Shown piece after piece: positions 1 through 9,825 of a stretch of 64,000 nt of DNA (position 1 is the stretch's first letter; each line of letters starts with the position of its first letter). This DNA comes from Scedosporium boydii. Its lineage: Eukaryota; Ascomycota; Sordariomycetes; Microascales; Microascaceae. Where the stretch lies: NCBI GenBank assembly GCA_002221725.1, contig NJFT01000018.1, forward strand, positions 248,001 through 312,000, written 5' to 3'. The notes below the pieces were generated by a model that saw only the letters and a list, made by a program, of their open reading frames with translations, ran no database searches and was not told the origin of the DNA. The position numbers and the translations under genes are program-made.

Positions 1-136
1 CTTAGGCACCAGGCACTGCAAATAAATGATTGGCGAAAGAACTTCAGTCTCCAGTCCCTCTCATCTCCAATATGGTCATCATAAAAGTTGCGAACAAACA
101 AAAAAAAAAAAGACGTCGAAGAGCGATTGCCAACCC

Positions 137-935
137 TTACAACCCAAACACAATGGTTTCACCTCGGATAACCTCCGAAGCGCCGTCACCCCAAATACCC
201 ACGATAGAAATAGCGAAGCTCAAAGCCGCAAGGCTCGTCTGCACAAGCCTCTCCTTAAGGAAAGTCTCAACCTGCGCCTTAACCTCCTCGCCATTCTGCT
301 GCTGCTGTTGCTGAGCAGCCTGATCCTCCTCGACCTCCTCGCCGCTCACAGATGCGGTGCCGTCGCTGTGTGCGTCGCCGAGGACTTCGTAGCTCGCCTC
401 CATGGCGCGTTGGGGCCTCCTCCTCTGCGGGGACGACGAAGCAGCGGGAGCGGGAGCGGCGGGTCGGGTCGAGGGTCGGCCGAGGAGGAAGGGCGCGAGG
501 CGCGGGGCGAAGGCGGAAGCGGCGGCGAGGAGGGAGGTGTAGAGGAGGTAAGGGTGGCGGGAGGATCGGGGGGAGAGGACGAAGGCGAGGGCGAATGCGG
601 AGGAGGGGAGGGCGGAGAGGGTCGTTAGGTGGGTTGCGGCGGCGGAGGAGAGGGAGGTGAGGGTTTTTGAGGCGGTGGTCGCGGAGGGGAGGGTTAGGAG
701 GGCGGGGGCAGCGAGGGTCGAGAGAGTGTAGGAGACGCCCTACATTGGAGCGGAGACGAGGTTAGTCAAGTGGTTACGACTCCCTCCTTCTTTATTGTTC
801 GTTTTGTGGAAGGGGACGGGAGTTGGAGGTGGGAGGGGGAGGAGGGGTTATGACGCAGTTGGCATGACGTACGGTTAGCAGGCCGACCGAGACGGTGCCG
901 ACGAATTTCAGCGCGGAAACCTTTTTGGAGGTCAT
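137..935 (-). CDS. ATG33: Mitophagy protein Atg33-like, two exons
   Basis: Two exons, 935-873 and 739-137, joined across a GTACGT...TGTAG intron in phase 0, give 221 aa. The N-terminus has the hydrophobic segment typical of fungal Atg33 (KFVGTVSVGLLT, continuing GVSYTLSTL after the splice). A Ser/Ala/Pro-rich middle follows, and a second hydrophobic segment lies near the C-terminus (SLAALSFAISIVGIWGDGA), just after a Gln run encoded by repeated CTG/TTG on the + strand. Atg33 is a mitochondrial outer-membrane protein needed for selective mitophagy in yeast. That role is family knowledge; the two membrane segments and the motif are seen. The start was chosen because the conserved N-terminus begins there; the longer upstream frame is not Atg33-like. 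It diverges from the dienoyl-CoA reductase gene starting at 1790. Confidence 0.85.
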
Positions 936-1789
936 GATGCGGAAGAGGACTTTTAGTGGACTCTTGGATGTTTCCAACGGATAGAGACGGCGCAGATTGA
1001 CGAGGCGAGAAGAGATATATCGCGACTTGGGGACGATGCGAGGTTCAAGGTTTGGGCGTTGAGGTGGGCAACTCCGGCCGGGTCTGGTCGAAGGGATCAA
1101 TCGATGGTGTGTCGTCAAGCATCAAGCACCTGATGAGGGGCGTCGTCTGATTCGCTGAGGGGTTGGCCCATTGGTGCCTTGAGCGCTGTGAAGGCGGAAA
1201 ACTGCAAGCGTGCGGAGCCAGTTGCTTGCCAGTAGCTGCCGTCTGTTTACTAAGGCGGGCGGCAACGGTCCATTGTCAAAAGTGGCTTGAGCTGCCATTT
1301 TAGTGCGAACCCATTATGCAGACTACAATAGGCACATTTCATGCTGCATAAAATGTGGATGTCTTGGTTATCAGGCCAACAAGATGCTATGCGAGTGCGA
1401 AGTAAACTACGAAGTACTTCGTACCAGTTCCCCATCGAGATTTGGAGCGTTGCCAATTACGTCAATCCACAGCGGAGCCGAGGCTCGTCAACCTCAGCTC
1501 CGTAGCTTCCCCAGGCTTAATCCCAGCGGATTGCGGAGGCAGAGAGAAGCTCATCACAAGGGAAAGAAGTCCGGGGGGCACTAAACCATTTGTAGACCCG
1601 AACTCCGTTTCTCTCCTCCACATATTAAAGAGAAGTTCCCTTCCCTTGAAAGGACTTTGTCGACTGAAAATATTAGCAATATAAACGATCGCATTCGGCT
1701 TGATTTCGAACCAGAGAGTCGACTGTCCAGTTGTGTGTGTCAAGAGTGCCCGTTCCTTGCCGTGATATCCCCACGACACGAAAACAAAA
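936..1789. other. Divergent intergenic region between ATG33 and the reductase
   Basis: 854 bp shared 5' region of two divergent genes. It holds a perfect 16-bp palindrome at 1408-1423 made of two overlapping copies of the window-wide 9-mer. The short open frames here overlap each other on both strands and resemble nothing I recognise. Promoters of both neighbours presumably lie here. Confidence 0.6.
1408..1423. repeat. 16-bp perfect palindrome of fused TACGAAGTA/TACTTCGTA
   Basis: TACGAAGTACTTCGTA equals its own reverse complement. It consists of one forward and one reverse copy of the 9-mer overlapping by two bases (1408-1416 and 1415-1423). It is the most symmetric copy of a motif found at least 19 times in this window. 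Confidence 0.9.
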
Positions 1790-3056
1790 ATGTCGGTCCC
1801 CGAATCTGAATATCTCAGCCCCGTCTGGAAAGATGGACTGTTCAGTACGTCTCACCCACTTTTTCGCTCTCAAGAGCCTCTAGCCCGCATTTCTCGGATG
1901 TCGATGCTAATGTTGTCTCGACGATAGACGGGCGCGTGGTCTTTGTGACGGGAGGCGCCGGTACGATATGCAGCGCTCAAACGCGAGCTATGGTGAGGCT
2001 CGGCGCCGATGCTTGCATCATCGGTCGTAACGTTGAAAAGACCGAGAAGGCGGCCAAAGACATCGCGACGGCAAGGAAGGGCGCCAGGGTGATTGGCATT
2101 GGTGGCTGCGATGTGCGAAGCGTAAGTCTAGTGTTTGGGCCTTAAAGGCTGGATGTCCGCAGAAGGGGGGTCATTTCCAAAGGTCGGAATTGTATTCGCT
2201 GACTCGAGCTGTGCCTCTAGTATGAGAGCCTTGCCAACGCGGCGAACCGTTGTGTGAAGGAATTGGGTGGCATAGATTTCGTTATGTGAGTCTAGCCACC
2301 CCTACGGTATACTAGCCTCACGTCGTAGACTTGGAGCTCACATCTTGAATAGTGCTGGAGCCGCCGGCAACTTTGTAGTACCCCTATCAGGGATGAGCCC
2401 GAACGGTACGATATAAACTCCCATCATCTCGGCGGAATTAAGTCCACCTCCTCGTCACTAACATCTCCTGTCCAGCTTTCAAAGCGGTCATCGACATCGA
2501 CGTCATCGGCACCTTCAACACCGTCAAGGCCACCGTCCCTCACCTCGTCGAGTCCGCCAAGCGAAACCCCCTCCCCAGCAAAGACGGCCTCACAGGCGGC
2601 CGCATCATCGCCATCTCCGCGACCTTCCACTACACCGGTATGCCTCTCCAAGGCCACGTGGCGGCCGCCAAAGCCGGCGTCGACTCGCTCATGGCATCCG
2701 TCGCGCTCGAGTACGGACCCTTCGGCGTCACTAGCAACGTCATAGCGCCTGGCCCCATCGCAAACACCGAGGGCATGTCACGACTCAGCGGTGTCGGCGA
2801 TGATGTTATGGGGAAGCGCATCCCGTCTGGGAGGCTGGGCAGTGTGAGGGACATTTCTGACGCGACGATTTACCTGTTTAGCGATTCGGGTTCGTACGTC
2901 AACGGGCATGTTCTTGTGGTGGATGGCGCGTTGTGGAGGATGGGCGGGGCGGTTGGTGTTGGGACGGAACTTGGGGTGCAGTATCCTGATTTCTTGTTTA
3001 CGGGACAGATTGCTAAGGGCCTTGCCGGACAAAAGGGCTCCAACTCGAAGTTATAG
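1790..3056 (+). CDS. SPS19: Peroxisomal 2,4-dienoyl-CoA reductase (SDR family), five exons
   Basis: Exons 1790-1844, 1928-2121, 2221-2285, 2353-2405 and 2476-3056 join in frame to 315 aa; each donor is GT and each acceptor AG. The product is a short-chain dehydrogenase. The NAD(P)-binding glycine motif is at the N-terminus (VTGGAGTIC, near residue 24), followed by the IAGAAGNFV strand. In the active-site region the substrate loop reads SATFHYTGMPLQGHVAAAKAG, with the conserved Lys in AAAKAG. The C-terminus is NSKL, a canonical PTS1. Members reduce 2,4-dienoyl-CoA with NADPH so that unsaturated fatty acids can enter peroxisomal beta-oxidation. The motif spelling (AGAAGNF rather than NAGxxG) and the missing YxxxK Tyr fit the SPS19/DECR2 branch rather than a generic SDR. 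A pyrimidine-rich tract follows the stop. Confidence 0.9.
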
Positions 3057-6000
3057 AGATGTAGCTCACTCCCCTTCTTTCTTACTTTTTTTTTTTTTCC
3101 CCTCTTCTTCTTTTCCCTCGCCTTTCGTTCTCATCTCCGACCCCATTTCTATGTCGTTGTCGAGAAAATCCCTTGTGTAAGACCAGATCTAACTTCGTAC
3201 CGGTCTCATGAATGTTACACAACATATAATGATTTTAGCCTTCTCACAGGAGGCTCCTGAATGTTCTGTTCGCGACCTTGACCACCAACAGCCCCAAGGA
3301 GAATAGAGTACAAGTCCTAGCAGATCACAGCCGGGACGTTCTCGGATAGAGAACTCACCCGCCATGCGGGCATCAAGCTATATTAGAGAAGGAGATTTAG
3401 GCATGCAGAGTAGAATTGCCGTCGCCGAGCAATGCGCATAAGGGCCAATTTCACCGAGCCGGCATCGGTTTTTCTGGCGTTGTGGTGTGTGCCGAGTTGT
3501 TTCTTGGGTCTGCGGAACGGTGGTAGCATTGATCTCATCTCGGTAACATCCAATGCATCTTGATAACCTATATCACGTACTCGGGCCGCTTCAGCCTACC
3601 TGTTGAGCCGTTCTCAGTATGGGCAAAGGCTCGTTGGTTCTTGAAGCTTGGTTCCCACCAAACGGCCACAGAGAATTGAAAGGCATGGAGCTAAAAATGG
3701 AACTACACTGCAGTAGCTGGCTGGAAGATCAGCAAAGCTAGTGGCATTGTAGCCGATCTGACGAGAGGTAGCTTGACGGCAACAACAGATCATCAGCAGG
3801 GTATTAATGATTGACGCGAAATAGCGCAGCAGGCATTTCCCTCCCTGTCTGTGTCGTCTTGTGGGTGCCTCAAATCCGCCCTATGGTTAAATCAACCGCG
3901 TTCAAAAGACTCCTTTCCTCTGCCAGCTACGGTTGCGCCGAGTTCGTAGCTACGGTGCCCTCCTCTTTTTTTTCTCGTTTGTCGAAGGCCACTGAGACTG
4001 CGGATCACCTAGGTTATCAGGGTGCCTCCCTTCTAGCAGAGAGGGTAGAATGTAGTGGTCATGGCCTCACCCAACGCGGCTTCTTGAAAGAAGACTTAAT
4101 CGTCGATGAAGCGCAGGTCGAGGTTTCGGGCAGGGCTAGCCCAAGGTCTAATTCGGACCGGCCTATTACCCTCTATAAATCCCACTGGCGGTGGGGTTCT
4201 AGGGGGCATCCTAGACATACACTATTAACTACCATCGACTTCGCAGAACGCGACTGCTTGCGACAACCTGTGCTTCCCGGTTTGAAACATTGGCATTGTG
4301 CGTCCATCGGTGTCGGCCATGATGAGGTCACTGGACGTGGCGTCATGCCTCGACCTGGTTTGAAGCTGGTTGGGCTGAAGGTTTAAGGGGTGCAGAGACC
4401 AAAAGGTCAAAGCTTTCCCTGCTCGCGTGGGCCTCCTTTTTGGTGGAGGGAGAAGGGAAGAAATTCTCCGTGTGGCGATGCGGACGAAAACTGTTCACCT
4501 TCTGATGTGTTTCTAGCGAGCGATGGGCGGGTAGGCGATGGCGTTACACTCGAGACGGACATACCTGTCGATTGATCTCTCGTGGAAATAGTGGACTTCG
4601 GTGACATAAAAGGAGGGCAACAGAAAACTCTCTCGCCTGAGATCGGCTGAAGCAAGGAACTGCTATGCCGACCTTGATCCACCCGGCATTGTCGTACAAA
4701 AGGACACGGCCTTGATGATAATATAGCCTGGCCGTACTTCGTAAATACATCTCGTATTCTACAGAACAGGACGGGCAGGTGGAATGCAGCTGTGAAGTAG
4801 GACTGAGGTATTCGTACAAGATAGACTCATGAATGCAAGGATGGCCTGGCGGTGATGGCTTCCCGTCCTTCATCATCAGGCACCAGGTGTGCTCTCTGCT
4901 CAGCAGGGGAGGCATGTAAACGGCGAAGCCGGGAACGATCCAATGAGTGGTCCACAAGACTGCAGGCCCTGTGATTGACACTCTGCTCTGCAGCCACTGC
5001 AACAGTCACTTCAGAGTGCCCTTCTGAGATGGATGGTCAGTCAGTATCCGGGTCAGCTGCACCACCTGGCACAAGGTTTCAACAACAGGTCAGCACTATC
5101 GGCTGGCTGAGACTCAGGGCTGGCCCGAGAGTGTGGTTGGCGACTGCAGGGGGTGAAGGGGTCCTGCCTGCAAGACTAGACCATTCCTCAACCGGCAACC
5201 ATCGCAGATCCGACTCTGAGGCGATGGATTCTGGTAATGTAATGTACCCCTTTTTACTTCGAATGACATCTCCGGCTGCATACGCAAAGTATGCAGGCAC
5301 ACACTCATCAAAAATGATCGGTTCGGTGTCAGCCTAAAGATTCCGGTATTCGAAGCTAGAATTATGGCTCATGCACCCATGCAGGGCAACTGAGAGCCAC
5401 AAGAACCTGACAACATGAACAGTTTAGGGGCAGTTCACCCTTTTCCAAGGTATATTGATTAATCCTAATCCAGCATGGAATGTCGGTTTTACATATTTAC
5501 ATACCCCCGTGCTGGAGCACTCGAATTAAGGCAGAAACGACAGGCAGACGCAAAAAAGAAAGAAGACGGCATGGGGCAAATGAACCAATCAATCACCTGG
5601 ACCCCCCTTCAATGTTGCGAATACAACCAGCCCTTCACCAGTGATCAATTGATGTTGGTAGATTCTTGTGGTGTCCTGTGGTAATACGGTGTGCTACGAA
5701 GTAGGAGAGGGCCCGTTTGCCCTGCCGCCATCATTATTCATTCCATCGAATTGATTGCTTCGTACACAGGCAAATTCTACATAGATCAAGGTGCTCCGCA
5801 TATAGAGCATGTGTCACCAAACGTGTCAAGTTCTCGTACTGCTTCTCCCTCGCCTTCGGCCCGCTTGCCAGTGCTGCTGAGGCGGCATTGCGATCAATAG
5901 AATAGTGATCTAACAGTCTTTTCCCGAGATGTCCACTTGCCTGTTTCGACCTGAGGCTGAGAGTCTCAACTTTCGCCTCTAGGGCACCGGAGAAACTTAA

Positions 6001-7447
6001 AATGTTTCTAGCTTCCCCCTATCAGTTTACTTCGAAGGGGTCCGATTGTCAAACAGTGAAGATTCTTTGAGCTTGGGGCGAGACGGTGGTGGAATCACAT
6101 TGATCTCACCTTCATCCATTCCAAACGCTCCTTCCACCAGTTACGTTGTGGCCTAGAGGTTGTTGCCAGGAGCGGTCATTGCGGGTACCTCCGTTGCAAA
6201 GCAAGCAGGTGCGAGTACTACGTATTACCTGTACAAGTACTTCGAGTGATGGTATCTCTCGTTTTCTTCAAAGTGCTCACCCTCCATCTCTCAACCGTCC
6301 TCGGCCCCTGAAGTGCAGCCGGAAGGTCGCACCAAGCAGCACTAGACAGACCTGCATACACTAATGTACTGCGGTTCATGTACAGTTACCTTCCCCAGAT
6401 GGATAGTCTCGCCTCTGGGTACTTGTTTCCTGCCATCTTCCTGCGCGTCCCCTCTAATTAATACTTCGTAGGCTCTAATTAATAGCTCCCTTGCTCCTTC
6501 CGTCCATCCACCACCCACCAACCCACAAGGAGAAGGACCCTCCAACTCGTGCCGTGGTTCTGAGGTTCTGGTTCACCACCTGCCCAGCCTAACCCAGCCG
6601 CCCCCGAGACCCTTGCTGGGTGGCGGCTTCCCGCGCACTTTGTTTACAACAGAGGAGACAAGTACCTGTACTTAGCCAGTTCTACTTCGTAGTGTCCATC
6701 AAATTAATCCCTTCGATTTGATCCCCGGCTACTTCAACACCACCCTCCCTGCTCCTCTTCTAAGACCTGTATCCATCCATCTTCAGCAACACCCCCCCTC
6801 ACCTCACCGACGTCAATCTTAACCTTTGCGTTACCGCTCACAGCAACGCATGCATTTTTCTTGCGCGCCCCTTCTAGCAAGAGAACAAAAATCAGACATC
6901 CCCCTACTCTCCTCTCCCGCTCCCTACTCCCACTACTTTGCTGCCTCCTTGGCCTCACCAAGAGCCAGCATCCAATGATTACGAGAGCCGCTGAAACCAG
7001 AAAGGTCGTCGATCGAACCCTCTCCTATAACAACGACCAAGAATATAAACAACACAGGCCCCTCTTGATCTAGCCACGATCTCGCCTCCCCGCTTGGCGA
7101 ATACCTTGCCGATTAAAAAGCAATTCTGAGAACTTGCCGCTGAATAGATCAGTGAGAAGCAAGTCAATATAGCTTCCGAAACACCTAGTGGCCCCCTTTG
7201 ACCATTCGCCCTCCGCGACGTAGCCGGCGACGAGAGGATTCACCTCCAGTCCCAGACCCAGTACTCAGCCATTCTGTCCCGCATCTCCATCGTGTCAACA
7301 ATCAAACCCACCTTTATTTTCCGCGTCTTGCCCGCTTCATCACCCAAGACCATCTCAGCTCGTTTGTTATCCGTGTACCTATGAGCTCCTCAACCCTTTA
7401 ACACCTCGGCCTACTCGACCGAACCAACCCTTGGCATACCGACCAAC
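3057..7447. other. 4.4 kb stretch without a supportable gene
   Basis: Open frames here, such as one on + at 3811-4386, start at non-ATG codons, overlap frames on the other strand and show no family motif. The stretch holds exact copies of the 9-mer at 4735-4743, 5695-5703, 6462-6470 and 6683-6691, and a 12-bp direct repeat at 6452-6484. From about 6700 to 7440 it becomes pyrimidine-rich, as in the 5' regions of fungal genes, and probably holds the promoter and leader of the gene at 7448. Confidence 0.5.
6452..6484. repeat. 12-bp direct repeat flanking a TACTTCGTA copy
   Basis: CTCTAATTAATA occurs at 6452-6463 and again at 6473-6484, 21 bp apart. The intervening nine bases, with the last three of the first repeat, contain TACTTCGTA (6462-6470). 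The arrangement looks like a duplication around the motif; its function is unknown. Confidence 0.8.
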
Positions 7448-8479
7448 ATGGAGCCCGTTCCAGAGACCGAGCGAATGGAGGAGTTCCGGCAGTCTCCTCT
7501 CCCTACATTACGTCTTCAGAATCCCAACGCAACCCCCTCAACCGACAGCGATGGCCTCGTGAGACTTCAAGCCCTACGGCGATCGACCGATCCACTTCCC
7601 TCATCCCCAAAATCGCCTTCCTGGTATTCCTCCTCCAATACTCTACCCTACCGACCACGAACCACCTCGCCTCTCTCTGGAGGGAGCTCTCACACAAGAT
7701 CCCGATCTGCTGCTTCCCCCTTGGCGATTCCCCTGTCAAGAACGCAATCGCTTCCTGGAGTCAATGGCGCGGGTCACCTCCTTTACTCTCCGCAGCTACG
7801 GCCTAGCAGCCCTTCTCGTTCCCCGAGCTCTCCAAGCAGAATCCGCATTCCCCGGAAAATCGCCGACGAAGCCTTCCCGCCAACATCGCCAGTCCGTATG
7901 ACCGTTCTCGAGCCAGCCGAGCGAAAGGTCACTGAAAAGAACAGCTCTACAAACCTGCCTACTCCGCCAGCCCAGATCACGGTTTCACGCCATCGCCGGC
8001 CAGCATCCCCTTTTAGACATTTTACCACTACCGGCGCCGTGCCAACCCCTGGTTCGTACTCTACCTCGTCCTCGTCCTCGACCTCGACCTCAGCCACTAC
8101 CAATCCATTTTATCGATCGCCTGACTCCTTCCCTGGTGGCTATGGCTTGGTGCCCTCCTTTGCGCCATCTTCTGTACCGTCAACTCCCACTTCCGCCCGG
8201 TCTAGGAGCCCGAGCATTTCGAGTCTCGAGACAATTCCTGATTCTCCCGATGCTGAAGAGGCAGCTCTAGAGGCCGAGAGGTTAGCGAGGCTAAAGGCCG
8301 ACGCTGAGGCAGCGGAGAGCTCCGACTCGTCTACGGACTCGAAGCCCAAGTCTAGCCTCGACGTGCCTACTCGTGGCCGTACTCTTGGCTTTGGCTCGAG
8401 GGACAAGCGCAAAAGATGGAGTGTTTGTGGTGCTGAACGGCGCGGCGACCTTGATCTCGAGACGATCTGGGAAGACTAG
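7448..8479 (+). CDS. Disordered Ser/Pro-rich fungal protein with conserved-looking C-terminus
   Basis: A single-exon frame of 343 aa. Most of it is low-complexity Ser/Pro/Arg/Thr with many SP and TP dipeptides, candidate proline-directed phosphorylation sites, and a run of Ser/Thr around residues 200-215. Near residues 265-290 an acidic, Ala-rich helix-like stretch (EEAALEAERLARLKADAEA) appears. The last 20 or so residues are compact and charged (KRWSVCGAERRGDLDLETIWED, cited only as positions 322-343) and differ from the rest, so they may be the functional motif. I do not recognise a catalytic domain; similar basic proline-rich hypothetical proteins occur in other filamentous fungi. The ATG follows a long pyrimidine-rich leader. 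Function is unknown. Confidence 0.75.
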   Translation: MEPVPETERMEEFRQSPLPTLRLQNPNATPSTDSDGLVRLQALRRSTDPLPSSPKSPSWYSSSNTLPYRPRTTSPLSGGSSHTRSRSAASPLAIPLSRTQSLPGVNGAGHLLYSPQLRPSSPSRSPSSPSRIRIPRKIADEAFPPTSPVRMTVLEPAERKVTEKNSSTNLPTPPAQITVSRHRRPASPFRHFTTTGAVPTPGSYSTSSSSSTSTSATTNPFYRSPDSFPGGYGLVPSFAPSSVPSTPTSARSRSPSISSLETIPDSPDAEEAALEAERLARLKADAEAAESSDSSTDSKPKSSLDVPTRGRTLGFGSRDKRKRWSVCGAERRGDLDLETIWED

Positions 8480-9825
8480 TCGCTTATCCACCCCGAAGCC
8501 GGAACATGGCCCCCTCTTTTGACCTCTATTGCACTAATATTGGTTTCTACCTTGCGTCTTCATTGAACATAAGATTATGTCCTCGCCCCGACATATTCAA
8601 TATTGTATACTTTTCTTCTTCTGCATTTCCTTCTCTGTCATCATCGGCGTCCAACTCAGCTTCATAGCATCAAAGGTGTTCAGGTGGTCTATTTCAATCT
8701 CTCTCTCTCTAGTCTCATTCAGGGGACCTATATTTTGATACCCTCGCAAGGAAATTTCTTCTCTTCGCTTGTTCTTTGAAATACAAGAAGAGCTGAAAGT
8801 TAACTTTGCGAAACTTTTTTTTCTGTTTTCTTCTCTCATACGCACTGTCTCCGTCATTTTCAACTACACTGCATTACTGGCATCAGGGGCTTGGTTTTTT
8901 ATGTCGGCTGTTTTTCACACAAGCCGAAAGGGTTCATGGGTCTTTCAAGCTCTCGGGAAAGAGCTTCGGGTCCTTCGTTTTAATGGTTTTCATAGGCGGT
9001 GGTAAATCAAGGATTTCTTTCCATGAAACATTTTTTCTCCTTCGTTTCTTTTTTTCCTTTGAACCCACAAGGGTCTGAACGGTTCGACTTAGTCTTACGC
9101 GTGGCGATTCTTTGGGGGGGGGTTTCGGACGACCCCGAATCATGGGAAGTCATAGGTTTGAATCAAAGTTGGGACTGGCCAACGCCACACGACGAGCGCA
9201 GAACTTCTGGGATTCAGAACTCAGAAGATGGGATTCAGGATAATAATAGCCTAAGTGTCATGAGTAAATCAAGAACTCGTTTCTAGGGCCGAGGTTAAAA
9301 GAAACACCTCTGCCGTATGGAAGAAAAAGAAAAGGATTAAAATTGGTTGTTATATTTCATCATTATTCGGCATCATCATGATCCAAAAAAGAAGCCCTTA
9401 GTCTTACCAAAACAAGAAAAAAGAAGGGGAAGAGAGCTAATCGAGATGCGCTCGATGATGGGAAAAGGCAAGCAGCAACACCAAGTGAGACTTCGTTTCG
9501 CAATTGGAAAATCCGGGTACCCCTTAACGAAAATAAAACCCTGTACTATGTTCTTTCATGTTCCTCCGAGATAATAATTCCATGATAATTCCTCCGAACA
9601 AGATATCCAAAAAAGAACCCCATAAAGAATAGCTCCTCCGAAATGCTGTGTATATAATAAAATGCCCTCAAAAACACGCTTTTTGTTTCTCCTAGGTAGC
9701 ACTTTTGTGTTCCCTTCCTGTGATTAGATCATTATTACACTGGAATCTCTTGTTTCCAAACGTGTAAGAGGTAGTAGCTGGTAGTATATGTTGTGCGTAG
9801 TTCCGAGGAAGGGAGTTTAGCGGCA
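8480..9825. other. Convergent intergenic region, A/T-rich
   Basis: 1.35 kb between two convergent genes, so it holds two 3' ends. It is richer in A/T and homopolymer runs than its surroundings, including repeated T tracts at 8810-8840 and 9020-9060 and many A-rich stretches after 9300. No coding frame with family features was seen. Confidence 0.5.

Noticed and set aside
26..628. 200-aa + strand frame, Gly/Glu-rich
   Set aside because: It is the antisense of the ATG33 coding exon; composition follows from the opposite strand.
3811..4386. 191-aa + strand frame in the gene-free stretch
   Set aside because: Starts at TTG, shows no family motif, and overlaps frames on the other strand.
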